Part shown: piece after piece, positions 7,796 to 18,110 of the stretch
How positions within the stretch are numbered: the first letter of the stretch is position 1
How the letters are laid out: the number at the start of each line of letters is the position of its first letter
Source: Coriobacteriia bacterium
Lineage (GTDB): Bacteria; Actinomycetota; Coriobacteriia; Coriobacteriales; Atopobiaceae
Direction: 5' to 3'
NCBI GenBank assembly: GCA_003150175.1
Contig: QAKZ01000017.1
Span: 1-64,000, forward strand
Length of the DNA: 64,000 bases
The notes under the pieces: model-generated
What the model was told of the DNA's origin: nothing
The model's input: the letters and a program-made list of their open reading frames with translations, nothing else
The model's database searches: none
Program-made: the position numbers and the translations under genes

Positions 7796-8512
7796 CTAGG
7801 CGAACACATCCCCTGTCTGTCCGTAATGACGTGAAGAGGCACCGTAGAGCCGGTGCTTGTGGAGGTAGCCCGTGACCGGGTCGGGCGTGAGGTAGCGCAG
7901 GCTCTCCCCCGCGGCGACGCGCTCGCGCAGGTAGGAGGACGAGATGGCGAGCGCGGGGACCTCGAGGTAGGTGACGTCGAACTCGATGCCGGACTCCTCG
8001 ATGGCGTCAACGGCGCGATCGAGGTTGTAGCCGGGGCGCGTGGCGGCAACGAGATGGGCCACGCCGGCAATGCGCGCCGCGTCATGCCAGGTGACGATCT
8101 CGGCGATGGCGTCGGCGCCCGTGATGAAGTAGAACTCGACGTTTTCGGGGTAGAGCTCGCGCAGGCGCACGAGGGTGTCGGCCGTATAGGTCACGCCCTC
8201 GCGGTCGATCTCGAAGCGGGAGGCGAGGAAGTGGGGGTTGTCGGCGGTCGCGAGCAGCGTCATCGCGAAGCGGTCCTCGCCGGAGGTGACCTTCTTGTCG
8301 AGCTTGAAGGCGGGGCGCCCGGCGGGCATGAAGACAACGACGTTGAGGTCGAGGTCGGAGTAGGCCTGCTCGGCCGCGACGAGGTGGCCGTAGTGGATCG
8401 GGTCGAACGTGCCGCCCATGATGCCCAGGCGGTAGCGCTTGGACTCCGTGGCGCCGAGGATGGGCAGGCCGGAGGCCTCGAGCCTCTCTTTCCAGTCGGG
8501 CGGCATGCTCAT
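7796..8512 (-). CDS. nadD: Nicotinate-nucleotide adenylyltransferase
   Basis: NadD makes deamido-NAD from nicotinate mononucleotide and ATP. The 238-residue protein has the nucleotidyltransferase signature GIMGGTFDPIHYGHLVAAEQ and the C-terminal ISSSYLRERVAAG motif (family ISSTxIR). It carries an N-terminal extension of about 27 residues before the conserved RLGIMGG. The ATG overlaps the proA stop by 4 bp, which supports this start. Confidence 0.94.
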   Translation of the reverse strand: MSMPPDWKERLEASGLPILGATESKRYRLGIMGGTFDPIHYGHLVAAEQAYSDLDLNVVVFMPAGRPAFKLDKKVTSGEDRFAMTLLATADNPHFLASRFEIDREGVTYTADTLVRLRELYPENVEFYFITGADAIAEIVTWHDAARIAGVAHLVAATRPGYNLDRAVDAIEESGIEFDVTYLEVPALAISSSYLRERVAAGESLRYLTPDPVTGYLHKHRLYGASSRHYGQTGDVFA

Positions 8513-9771
8513 CGCACCTGCCCGTCCCCTCTGATCTGGAACTTCGTGGTGGTGAGGGCTTCCGCGCCCATGGGGCCGCGGGCGTGGAGCTTCTGGGTGC
8601 TGATGCCGATCTCTCCACCGAGCCCGAAGACCCCGCCGTCAGTGAAGCGCGTCGAGGCGTTGACGTAGACGCACGCAGCGTCGACGCGCGCGAGGAAGCG
8701 CTCGGAAGCCGCGTAGGACTCGGTGACGATTGCCTCGGAGTGGCGCGTGCCGTAGCGGTTGATGTGGTCGATCGCCTCGTCGAGGCCGTCGACCACACGC
8801 ACGCTGATCTCGAGCGCGAGGTACTCGCGGCCCCAGTCCTCATCGGTCGCGTCCACGAAGCTCGCGAGCGCGCAGGCGGGCGCGAGGGCGCGAGACTCCG
8901 CGTCGCCGTGGATCATGACGCCCGCGTCCGCGAGCTCGCCGAGCATGGCCGGCAAGAAGGACGGCGCGACCGAGCGGTCCACGAGCAACGACTCCGCCGC
9001 GTTGCAGACGCCGACGCGCTGGGTCTTCGCGTTCATGACGATGGAGCGGGCGCGGTCGAGGTCGGCGGACTCATGCACGTAGATGTGGCAGTTGCCCGTG
9101 CCGGTCTCGATGGTGGGGACCTTCGCGTTCTCCACGCAGGCGCGGATGAGCCCGGCGCCGCCGCGCGGGATGAGGACGTCGACGAGGCCGACGGCCCCGA
9201 GGAGCTCAGAGGTGCGCGTGTGCCCGGCGTCGTCGGCCACATACGCAACCGTCGCGGCGGGAAGGCCCGCGCCGACGCAGGCCTCGCGGCACAGCGAGGC
9301 TATGGCGAGGCAGGAGTCGTTGGCCGCGCTGCCGCCCTTGAGCAGGCACGCATTGCCCGCGCGAAGGCACAGCGCGAAGGCGTCGGCGGTCACGTTAGGG
9401 CGCGCCTCGTAGATCATGGCGACGACGCCGAGGGGTACCGTCACCTTCTGGATGCGCAGGCCGTCCGCGTTCACGTGGCCGCCGACGACGCGCCCGAGCG
9501 GGTCAGGCTGCGCCGCGACCTCATCCATGGCGGAGGCGATCGAGCGAACGCGCCCCTCATCGAGCATGAGCCTATCAAGGAGCCCATCGCTCATGCCCGC
9601 CTCGCGGGCCCGCGCCATATCGCGGGCGTTGGCGACGACGACGTCGCCCGAGCGGTCGCGCAGCAGCCCAGCGGCAGCGCGGATGGCAGTCGAGCGCGCC
9701 TCCGCGGAGGCGGCGGCGATGTCGGGGGCGGCGTCGTGGGCCGCCCGGGCCAGTTCAAGCGCAAGTCCCAT
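8509..9771 (-). CDS. proA: Glutamate-5-semialdehyde dehydrogenase
   Basis: Second enzyme of proline synthesis, reducing gamma-glutamyl phosphate with NADPH. The 420-residue ALDH-fold protein has the catalytic cysteine in RVGVCNAAESLLVD, the cofactor region VAMIYEARPNVTADAFALCL, and LKGGSAANDS. It lies 14 bp after proB and overlaps nadD at its 3' end, so ProB and ProA are made together. Confidence 0.96.
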   Translation of the reverse strand: MGLALELARAAHDAAPDIAAASAEARSTAIRAAAGLLRDRSGDVVVANARDMARAREAGMSDGLLDRLMLDEGRVRSIASAMDEVAAQPDPLGRVVGGHVNADGLRIQKVTVPLGVVAMIYEARPNVTADAFALCLRAGNACLLKGGSAANDSCLAIASLCREACVGAGLPAATVAYVADDAGHTRTSELLGAVGLVDVLIPRGGAGLIRACVENAKVPTIETGTGNCHIYVHESADLDRARSIVMNAKTQRVGVCNAAESLLVDRSVAPSFLPAMLGELADAGVMIHGDAESRALAPACALASFVDATDEDWGREYLALEISVRVVDGLDEAIDHINRYGTRHSEAIVTESYAASERFLARVDAACVYVNASTRFTDGGVFGLGGEIGISTQKLHARGPMGAEALTTTKFQIRGDGQVR

Positions 9772-9785
9772 GGGAACCCCCTGAG

Positions 9786-10894
9786 CTAAAAGACGAGGAG
9801 CTCGTCGCGGTGGACCGCGGGCACGGCAGCCTCGTCGCCGAGGAAACGGGCGATGACATCGAGCTTGAGGCCGCGCACGCGCTGCATGTCATCCGAAGAG
9901 TACCTCACGACTCCGCGGCCGATGAGCTCCCCTTCCGGATTCGTAACGTTCACGACCTCGCCGGAAGCGAAGGCGCCGTCGACGTGCGTGACACCCACGG
10001 GAAGGATCGAGGCCCCGCGCTCCACGACGGCGCTCGTCGCGCCCTCGTCGAGCCTGAGCGTGCCCCGGACCACCTCGGCGAGGCCGATCCAGAGCTTGCG
10101 GCCGTGCTCATGGGCGCCGTCGGCGGGCGGCTGGAACCTCGTGCCCACCGAGGCCCCCGAGGCGACCTCGCAAAGCACGTTCGGCCTCCTGCCCTCGCAG
10201 ATCACGGTAGGAATGCCCGCCGCCATCATGGCGCGGGCGGCCCGCACCTTGGAGGACATGCCGCCCGTGCCGAACGAGCTCGAGGAGCCGCCGGCCATGG
10301 CGGAGATGCTGTGGTCCACCTCGGTCACGAGGGGGATGAGCTCAGCCGCGGGGTCCTCGGAGGGGTTCGCGGTGTAGAGCCCGTCGACGTCGGACATGAT
10401 CACATAGAGGTCGGCGCCCACAAGGCCGCTCACGATGGCTCCGAGCATGTCGTTGTCGCCGAAGGTGAACTCGGCGACGCTCACGGTGTCGTTCTCGTTG
10501 ACCACGGGCACGCACCCGAGGTCGAGCAGTCGCTCGATGGTGTTGCGGGCGTTCAGGTACCCCTCGCGGTCGACGACGTCGCGACGGGTAAGGAGGACCT
10601 GACCGCAGGCGACGCCGCGCTCGCGGAGCACCTCGGCGTAGGCCTCGGTGAGGGCCGTCTGGCCCACGGCGGCGCAAGCCTGCAGCGTTGCGATGTCGGA
10701 GGGGCGTTCCGCCATGCCGAGCGCATCGCGACCGGCAGCTGCGGCGCCCGAGGAGACCACGACGACGCGCTCCCCCGCCTCGCGCAGCGCCACGACCTGG
10801 TCGCAGAGGCTGCGAATGAAGGGACGGTCGAGCGCGCCCTTCTCGTCGACCAGCGTGGACGAGCCGATCTTGAAGACGATGAGGCGGCCGGGCA

Positions 10895-10895
<1 letters not shown>
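9786..10895 (-). CDS. proB: Glutamate 5-kinase
   Basis: First enzyme of proline synthesis, normally feedback inhibited by proline. The 369-residue protein has an amino-acid-kinase domain (about 1-255; KIGSSTLVD, VVVSSGAAAAG, NENDTVS, GTGGMSSKVRAA) and a C-terminal PUA domain (about 275-360; DEGATSAVVERGASILPVGV). The GTG start at 10895 shares its G with the obg stop (TAGTG), which implies translational coupling to obg. Confidence 0.95.
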
Positions 10896-12382
<1,487 letters not shown>

Positions 12383-12395
12383 TCAAAAAGAGAAT

Positions 12396-12644
12396 CTACG
12401 CCTCGCGGACGTGGACCATGTGCTTGACGCCCTTGGTGAACTCCACCTTGCCGGCCTTGAGGGCGAACAGGGTGTCGTCCTTGCCGATGCCGACGTTCTC
12501 GCCGGGGTGGATGTGGGTGCCGCGCTGACGGACGAGGATCTCGCCGGCCTTGACGTTCTGGCCGCCGAAGCGCTTGGTGCCGAGGCGCTGCGCCTGCGAG
12601 TCGCGACCGTTCTTAGAAGTGCCCTGGCCCTTCTTGTGTGCCAT
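12396..12644 (-). CDS. rpmA: 50S ribosomal protein L27
   Basis: Large-subunit protein L27, whose N-terminus reaches the peptidyl-transferase centre. The 82-residue protein starts [20 protein letters not shown] and contains [14 protein letters not shown] [15 protein letters not shown]. It lacks the cleaved N-terminal extension of Firmicutes L27. It lies 35 bp after rplU and is followed by an intrinsic terminator. Confidence 0.97.
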   Translation of the reverse strand: MAHKKGQGTSKNGRDSQAQRLGTKRFGGQNVKAGEILVRQRGTHIHPGENVGIGKDDTLFALKAGKVEFTKGVKHMVHVREA

Positions 12645-12679
12645 AGAAATTACCTGCTTTCGGTAACCGGGAAAACTGA

Positions 12680-12988
12680 CTAAGCGTTGATGGAAGCGAT
12701 CTTGATCTTCGTCAGCTGCTGACGGTGACCCTTGTCACGCTGATAGCGCTTGCGCTTCTTGAACTTGAAGACACGGACCTTCTCGCCCTTGAACTGCTCG
12801 AGAACCTCGGCGGTGACGGTCTTGTCCTGGAGGGGGGCAGAGCCAACGGCCGTGGACTTGCCGTCGCTCAGAAGCAGGACGGGGAGCTCCACCTTGTCGC
12901 CAGGCTGCACATCGAGCTTCTCGACGGCGAGGACGTCGCCCTCGGCAACCTTATACTGCTTGCCACCAGTTGCGATGATTGCGTACAT
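12680..12988 (-). CDS. rplU: 50S ribosomal protein L21
   Basis: Large-subunit protein L21, 102 residues from the ATG at 12988 ([18 protein letters not shown]), as in the family. An upstream in-frame start would add 13 unrelated residues. The C-terminal signature [20 protein letters not shown] is present. It is the first gene of the rplU operon, with a strong promoter about 50 bp upstream. Confidence 0.97.
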   Translation of the reverse strand: MYAIIATGGKQYKVAEGDVLAVEKLDVQPGDKVELPVLLLSDGKSTAVGSAPLQDKTVTAEVLEQFKGEKVRVFKFKKRKRYQRDKGHRQQLTKIKIASINA

Positions 12989-13029
12989 TCTTGAACCCTT
13001 CATTGCTGGCGTTAGTGCAACAGTCACTC

Positions 13030-13058
13030 ATATTACTCAAGCCGCTCTGACCAGTCAA
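13030..13058 (-). promoter_or_regulatory. Promoter of the rplU-rpmA-obg operon
   Basis: On the minus strand TTGACT (13053-13058) and TAATAT (13030-13035) are spaced by exactly 17 bp. Transcription would start near 13023, leaving a leader of about 35 nt before rplU. The 100 bp further upstream hold no gene. Confidence 0.8.
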
Positions 13059-13176
13059 CGGAGCATGTTGTTGACCAGCTGGGTCCCACCGGGGAAACGG
13101 TAGCGGTACCAACTGGTCGTCGGCAGTCAGGCAACTTGTATGAATATAGAGGTAATCGGCCCAAAAGGCGCAACAT

Positions 13177-13932
13177 CTAGAGCGGATTCACAAGAAGGCC
13201 ACTATTGGCGTCCTCGTGTGCCTGGGAGGTGCGGCAGACCTTGAGGCAGTCGTAGCCGCGCGCCTCGCCCGCCGCGCCCGCGAGCGCGTGGTCGATGAGG
13301 AGCTGCGGGCGCAGCGCGCCGGCGTTGCTCGAGCGCGTGTCGAGCGCGAGCGCGACGCCGTCCTCGACGTCTGCGCACTCCCACGAGACGAGCGCGCCCG
13401 AAACGTCGATGGACTTCTTTTTGTCCCCGCGCAGGTACTCCATGACGCCGGCGTCGCGGACAGCGCCGATGCGCCCGGAGAGCTCGGACGCGCCGACGGC
13501 GCAGTCGAGCACGAGCACCTTCCAGCAGGAACGGGTGAGCCAGCTCTCGAGCGCGGGCGCGCGCCCGTCGACGTAGGTCGCGCGCGAGGGCGCGAGCGCC
13601 AGCGGGGTCGCGGCCCGCAGGCTCACGAGCACCTCGTCCACGGGCACCTCCTCAGAGAGCCGCAGGTCGAAGTACTCGCACACCGACGACGCGCCGACGG
13701 GCAGCGCCTGCGAGAACTGGATGCGCATGCGCCGGGCGAAGCCGTTGCCGATGGAGAAGGGCAGCTGCGCGCGGCGGATGCAGCGGTTGATCGTCTCGAG
13801 CACCTCGAGGTGGCCGAGGAAGGCGAGGCGGTCGCCCTTCGCGTACTCGACGCGCAGGCGCGGGAGCTCCTTGATGAACGAGAGGTCCTGGGGCTTCGCG
13901 TCTCCCCACGGCTGGGGCCTGGCACCGCTCAT
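13177..13932 (-). CDS. Radical-SAM-linked protein, DUF2344 family
   Basis: Member of the DUF2344 (TIGR03936) family, which is found beside or fused to a B12-binding-like radical SAM protein, as here. The 251 residues start with a family-like LPRLRVEYAKGDRLAFLGHLE and continue with FSIGNGFARRMRIQFSQALP. No catalytic residues are known. It overlaps the upstream radical SAM gene by 4 bp (ATGA), so the two are probably co-translated and act together. The biochemical role is unknown; an RNA-related function has been guessed from its position before rplU, but nothing in the sequence proves it. Confidence 0.85.
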   Translation of the reverse strand: MSGARPQPWGDAKPQDLSFIKELPRLRVEYAKGDRLAFLGHLEVLETINRCIRRAQLPFSIGNGFARRMRIQFSQALPVGASSVCEYFDLRLSEEVPVDEVLVSLRAATPLALAPSRATYVDGRAPALESWLTRSCWKVLVLDCAVGASELSGRIGAVRDAGVMEYLRGDKKKSIDVSGALVSWECADVEDGVALALDTRSSNAGALRPQLLIDHALAGAAGEARGYDCLKVCRTSQAHEDANSGLLVNPL

Positions 13933-15806
13933 TTGCGCTCCTCACAGATCACGTTCTTCACTCCCAAGGTCGGGCACACGCCGCAGCCGACGCAGCTTTC
14001 GCGCGTGCAGTCCGGCGTGGTGACGCCCTGCGCGGCGCGGCGCCACTCGCGCTGCAGAAATCCCTTCGAGACACCGGGTGAGGTGTGGTCCCAGGGAAGC
14101 CGGGCGTCCACGGGGAACTCCTCGCAGGCGATGTCCTCGAGGTCGTAGCCGCAGGCGGCTGCCGCCTCGCTCCAGCGGTCGAACGAGAACTCGCTCGTCC
14201 AGGCGTCGAAGCGGCACCCGCGGCGCCATGCCTCCAGAAGGAGCCTGAAACCGTCGCGCCCCATCTTGGAGATGGCCCCCTCGACCAGCGAGGTCGAGGA
14301 ATCGTGGTAGTTGATCCTAACGCCGCGGTCGTTGCAGGAGTGCAGGAGCAGCTGCTGGCGCCTGCGGACCTCCGCGGGAGCGAGCTGACCCGCCCACTGG
14401 AAGGCGGTGTAGCACTTAGGGACGAAGACGGCGACCGAGATCGTGACCGAAACGCCGCTCTTCGGGCCCTTGCCAACGACCTCGCGGCCGATCTCGAGGA
14501 CGCGCTCGGCGGCGCGGACGATCCCGACGATGTCCTCGTCGGTCTCGGTCGGCAGGCCCATCATGAAGTAGAGCTTGCAGCGGCGCCACCCGTTCTCGAA
14601 GGCGTTGCGCGCGGCGCGCTCCAGGTCGTCCTCGGTCACGTTCTTGTTGATGACGTCGCGGAGCCGCTGGCTGCCGGCCTCGGGCGCGAAGGTGAGGCCG
14701 CCCTTCTTTCCGGCGCCGACCGCCATGGCCATCTCGACCCCGAAGGAGTCGAGGCGCTGCGAGGGGATGGACACGCGGATGCCGCGGCCCGAGAGGTCGG
14801 CGTGCATGCGGTTGAGAATCTGGGCGCACTGCGAGTGGTCGGTGGTGGAAAGCGACGTCAGGCTGATCTCGTCGTGGCCGCTCGCGGCGAGCCCCTCCTC
14901 CCCCGCCTGCACGATCTGGTCGGCGGGGCGCTCGCGCACCGGGCGGTACGTCATGCCCGCCTGGCAGAAACGGCAGCCACGGGCGCAGCCGCGCAGGATC
15001 TCGAGCGAGAGACGGTCTTGGACGATACCCATGTACGGAACGATCTTCGCGGCGACGGGGGGCGTGGCGGCCAGATCGGGGATGCAGCTCTTGAGCACGA
15101 CCTCGCGGGCAGGGGTCCCGGGCCTCGGCACGGCGTACCCCCAGCGGGTCGAGGTCTCGTCGACCACGATGTCGTAGAGCGAGGGCACGTAGACGCCGGG
15201 CAGCTCCGCCAGCGAACAAAGGAGGTCCGCGCGCGCCATGCCCTTCTCGCGGCAGTCGCGGATGCGGGCGCAGACCTCGACGATCGACTCCTCGCCGTCG
15301 CCGAGCAGCACCGCGTCGAAGACGGGCGCCATCGGCTCACAGTTCCAGGCAGAAGGCCCGCCCGCGAGGATGATGGGGTCGTCCTCGTCGCGCCCGTCGC
15401 TCGTGAGGGCGATGCCCGCGAGGTCGAGGGCCTCGAGCACGTTCGTCCAGATGAGCTCATGGGCGAGCGTGAAGCCCACGGCGTCGAAGGACGCGAGCGG
15501 CGCGGCGCCCTCGAGCGAGAGCATGGGAACCCTTCGCTCGCGCATGAGCGCACTCATGTCCGTCCATGGGAGGTAGGCGCGCTCGCAGCTCATGCCCGGC
15601 TGCGCGTTCACCGTGTTGTAGAGGATGGAGACACCGAGGTTGGGCTGCCCCACCTCATAGACGTCGGCATAGCACATGCACAGGTGGAAGGGCCCGTCCT
15701 GCTCCTCGCAGGCGCCCCACTCGTGATCGAGGTAGCGGCTCGGGTGCTCCACGTGCGGAAGCAGCGGCTCGAGCAGGTGGAAGAGGTTCTCTCGCTTTGC
15801 CTTCAC
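13929..15806 (-). CDS. Radical SAM protein, TIGR03960 family
   Basis: A 625-residue protein with an N-terminal B12-binding-like domain (about 1-220; YADVYEVGQPNLGVSILYN), then a radical SAM core with the cluster motif CARGCRFC (in LEILRGCARGCRFCQAGM). An extra C-terminal Cys cluster, DCTRESCVGCGVCP, could hold a second iron-sulfur centre. The GTG start at 15806 has AGGAG seven bases upstream and overlaps the stop of the DUF697 gene (GTGA). It is probably one functional unit with the DUF2344 gene. Substrate unknown. Confidence 0.87.
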   Translation of the reverse strand: MKAKRENLFHLLEPLLPHVEHPSRYLDHEWGACEEQDGPFHLCMCYADVYEVGQPNLGVSILYNTVNAQPGMSCERAYLPWTDMSALMRERRVPMLSLEGAAPLASFDAVGFTLAHELIWTNVLEALDLAGIALTSDGRDEDDPIILAGGPSAWNCEPMAPVFDAVLLGDGEESIVEVCARIRDCREKGMARADLLCSLAELPGVYVPSLYDIVVDETSTRWGYAVPRPGTPAREVVLKSCIPDLAATPPVAAKIVPYMGIVQDRLSLEILRGCARGCRFCQAGMTYRPVRERPADQIVQAGEEGLAASGHDEISLTSLSTTDHSQCAQILNRMHADLSGRGIRVSIPSQRLDSFGVEMAMAVGAGKKGGLTFAPEAGSQRLRDVINKNVTEDDLERAARNAFENGWRRCKLYFMMGLPTETDEDIVGIVRAAERVLEIGREVVGKGPKSGVSVTISVAVFVPKCYTAFQWAGQLAPAEVRRRQQLLLHSCNDRGVRINYHDSSTSLVEGAISKMGRDGFRLLLEAWRRGCRFDAWTSEFSFDRWSEAAAACGYDLEDIACEEFPVDARLPWDHTSPGVSKGFLQREWRRAAQGVTTPDCTRESCVGCGVCPTLGVKNVICEERK

Positions 15807-16846
15807 TCGGAGGCTCCTGACTGGTCGTCGACGGGTATCACGAGGTAGCCGGAATCGGCGCCCGTGCAGTCGGCCTCGGCTCGCGACCGCGCGCGGCGAG
15901 AAGGCGCGCAGGGAAGCGCGGAGGCGGCACGGGAGGGCTCCGGGGATGACCCGGGCGCAGGCTCGCTGCCTTCGGGCGATGAGGCGGCTCTCCCCTGCCG
16001 GGATACCGGAGGGTCGAAGCGCGCCTGGACCGCCTTCGCCGTGGCGACGGTGCCGGCATAGCCCATGCCGGCCTTCAGCGCCCAGCCGAGCCCGGGGACG
16101 AGCCCGGCAAAGAAGCGCGCGATGGAGCGGTAGGCGAGCCCGGCGCCGAGGACGCCGCCGACCTCGACCATGCGCGAGAGCTCCACGCCCCGACCGTAGC
16201 AGGCGGCGATGTCGAGGGCGAGCTTGGCCTGGTTGATGCACATGATCGGGTAGTCGGACCCGGGGATGAGCGGGATGGCGCCCACCGCGGCGTTCTCCGC
16301 CGCGCACCGCGAGGTGAGCAGCCCCACTGCGGCGTCTCGGCAGAACGGGAAGTTCGCGGCGAGCGTCACCGGGCTGGGGACCGAGCGGGCGAGCCAGCCC
16401 GCGAGCTTGGGCGCGAGCGCGGAGGGGTCCGAGGCGCTGATGAGCGCGGGGGCGCCGTCGCCCAAGGAGCCGAGCGAAGGGACGTCGAGCGCGGACTCGG
16501 CGACGATCCCGCAGGGCACGCCCGCCGAGGCGCAGCGGGACGCGATGTCAAAGACGCCCTGCTCGCCGGGCCCCACGAGCACGATGACCGCGTCGGGGTT
16601 AGACGCCGAGGCGACGGCCCCGGCAAGGCCCATGACCTCGACGATGCCCCCGGCGCGCCGAGCCGTGAGGGCGTCCTTCGCGGCGAGGGCGAGCGAGCGG
16701 TCGCAGAAGGCGCCCACGCGGACACGGACGTGTACCTCGCCGTCCATCGCGTCGAGGCTCTCCCTCCCGGCGGAAGCCACATCAAAGAGGCCCGAGAGCG
16801 GGAACCCTGAGCTTCCTTTCTTGCCATGTTCAGCGCGACGCGCCAT
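15803..16846 (-). CDS. DUF697 (YcjF-like) protein
   Basis: A 347-residue protein of uncertain function. The central part (about 170-265) resembles DUF697: NAAVGAIPLIPGSDYPIMCI, then NQAKLALDIAACYGRG and a hydrophobic GLVPGLGWALKAGMGYAGT. The N-terminal 160 residues have an alternating fold resembling a nucleotide-binding domain but no P-loop that I can see. The last 70 residues are low-complexity Pro/Ser/Ala/Arg. The ATG at 16846 follows a run of seven Gs. It lies 20 bp after rodA and overlaps the radical SAM gene. Confidence 0.65.
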   Translation of the reverse strand: MARRAEHGKKGSSGFPLSGLFDVASAGRESLDAMDGEVHVRVRVGAFCDRSLALAAKDALTARRAGGIVEVMGLAGAVASASNPDAVIVLVGPGEQGVFDIASRCASAGVPCGIVAESALDVPSLGSLGDGAPALISASDPSALAPKLAGWLARSVPSPVTLAANFPFCRDAAVGLLTSRCAAENAAVGAIPLIPGSDYPIMCINQAKLALDIAACYGRGVELSRMVEVGGVLGAGLAYRSIARFFAGLVPGLGWALKAGMGYAGTVATAKAVQARFDPPVSRQGRAASSPEGSEPAPGSSPEPSRAASALPCAPSRRARSRAEADCTGADSGYLVIPVDDQSGASE

Positions 16847-16866
16847 GTGACCCCCCCTTTGTGTCC

Positions 16867-18093
16867 CTACGCCGCCTTCTGGCGGTGACGCCAGACAGAC
16901 TGTACCATGCCCACGGCCATGAGCTGCGAGACCATGGACGACGAGCCGAAGCTGATGAAGGGCAGCGGGATGCCCGTGATGGGCATGATGCCGATGCACA
17001 TGCCGATGTTCTCGAGCACCTGGAAGGTCCACATGCCGCAGCAGCCGACGAGCAGCATCTTGCTGAAGAGGTTGTCGATCCTCATGGCGAGCAGCAGCGT
17101 CGCGAGGATCATCCAAGCGAAGAGCGCGAGCAGGAGCACCGAGCCGACGAAGCCGAACTGCTCCGCGAACAGCGCGAACACGAAGTCCGTGTGGGCCTCG
17201 GGAAGAAACCCGGAGCCAGCCTGCGAGGCGTTGCCGATGCCCTTGCCCAAAAACCCGCCGGAGCCGACCGCAATCTTCGCCTGGCGCAGGTTATAGCCGT
17301 AGCCCTTCGGGTCGGCCGCCTCATCGACAAAGACGATCAGGCGCTTGATCTGGTAATCCTTGAGGACGTGAGGGAGACCCGGCGTCATGGACGACCACAC
17401 GACGAGCGCGACGGCGCCGACGATGAGCGCGATCGTGGGCACGACCCACTTGGAGGGCGCGCCCGAGCAGATGATGATGGCCGCACCAGCAAAAAGGATC
17501 ACGAGGCCCGTGCCGAGGTCGGTCATGACGAGCAGGCCGAGGGGCAGAAGCAGCGTGCCACAGAGCTTGGCATAGTCCGTGAAGGTCTCGATCTTCCCGT
17601 TGTACTGGGCGCTCGCGGCCGCCATGAGCAGGATCGTGACGAGCTTGGCGGGCTCGGAGGGCTGGAACCGGAAGTGGATGAGCGGCAGCTGGACCCAGCC
17701 TGTCATGCCCTTCGCCTCGAAGCCGAGGCCCGGGAAATGCGGCAAGACCATGAGCACGCAGTCGATGACGAGCAGCGTCGTGACCATACCGGAAAGCGCG
17801 CGCGTGTCGTAGCGCCACACGAGGAAGGCGAGGAAGGCTCCCATGGCGATGCCGACCAGATGGCTCGAGAAGCGCGCCTCGGCAATGGTGAGCGACGCGG
17901 ACCATATGGTGACGACGCCGACGATGACAAGGAGCGCCGCGGGGATGAGCTGCGAGAGATAGAGGTCGCCCAATGGCCCGCGGCCGCCCGAGATCCTGGC
18001 CCTGCGCTCATCGTTGCCGAGCATCTTGTCGGCGGCCCTGCCGAGGATGCCGCCGGTGGCCGTGCCCAGCCCCGTCATTGATTTGGATGGCAT
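16867..18093 (-). CDS. rodA: Rod-shape peptidoglycan polymerase RodA
   Basis: SEDS-family glycosyltransferase that polymerises lipid II for cell elongation together with PBP2. The 408-residue protein has about ten membrane helices and the SEDS signatures GMTGWVQLPLIHFRFQPSEP and GKGIGNASQAGSGFLPEAHT, with DFVFALFAEQFGF and GIPLPFISFGSSSM. The ATG at 18093 has GGAGG eight bases upstream. It is called RodA, not FtsW, because it follows mrdA, mreD, mreC and mreB. Confidence 0.92.
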   Translation of the reverse strand: MPSKSMTGLGTATGGILGRAADKMLGNDERRARISGGRGPLGDLYLSQLIPAALLVIVGVVTIWSASLTIAEARFSSHLVGIAMGAFLAFLVWRYDTRALSGMVTTLLVIDCVLMVLPHFPGLGFEAKGMTGWVQLPLIHFRFQPSEPAKLVTILLMAAASAQYNGKIETFTDYAKLCGTLLLPLGLLVMTDLGTGLVILFAGAAIIICSGAPSKWVVPTIALIVGAVALVVWSSMTPGLPHVLKDYQIKRLIVFVDEAADPKGYGYNLRQAKIAVGSGGFLGKGIGNASQAGSGFLPEAHTDFVFALFAEQFGFVGSVLLLALFAWMILATLLLAMRIDNLFSKMLLVGCCGMWTFQVLENIGMCIGIMPITGIPLPFISFGSSSMVSQLMAVGMVQSVWRHRQKAA

Positions 18094-18110
18094 GGAAGGG
18101 TCCTCCCAGG

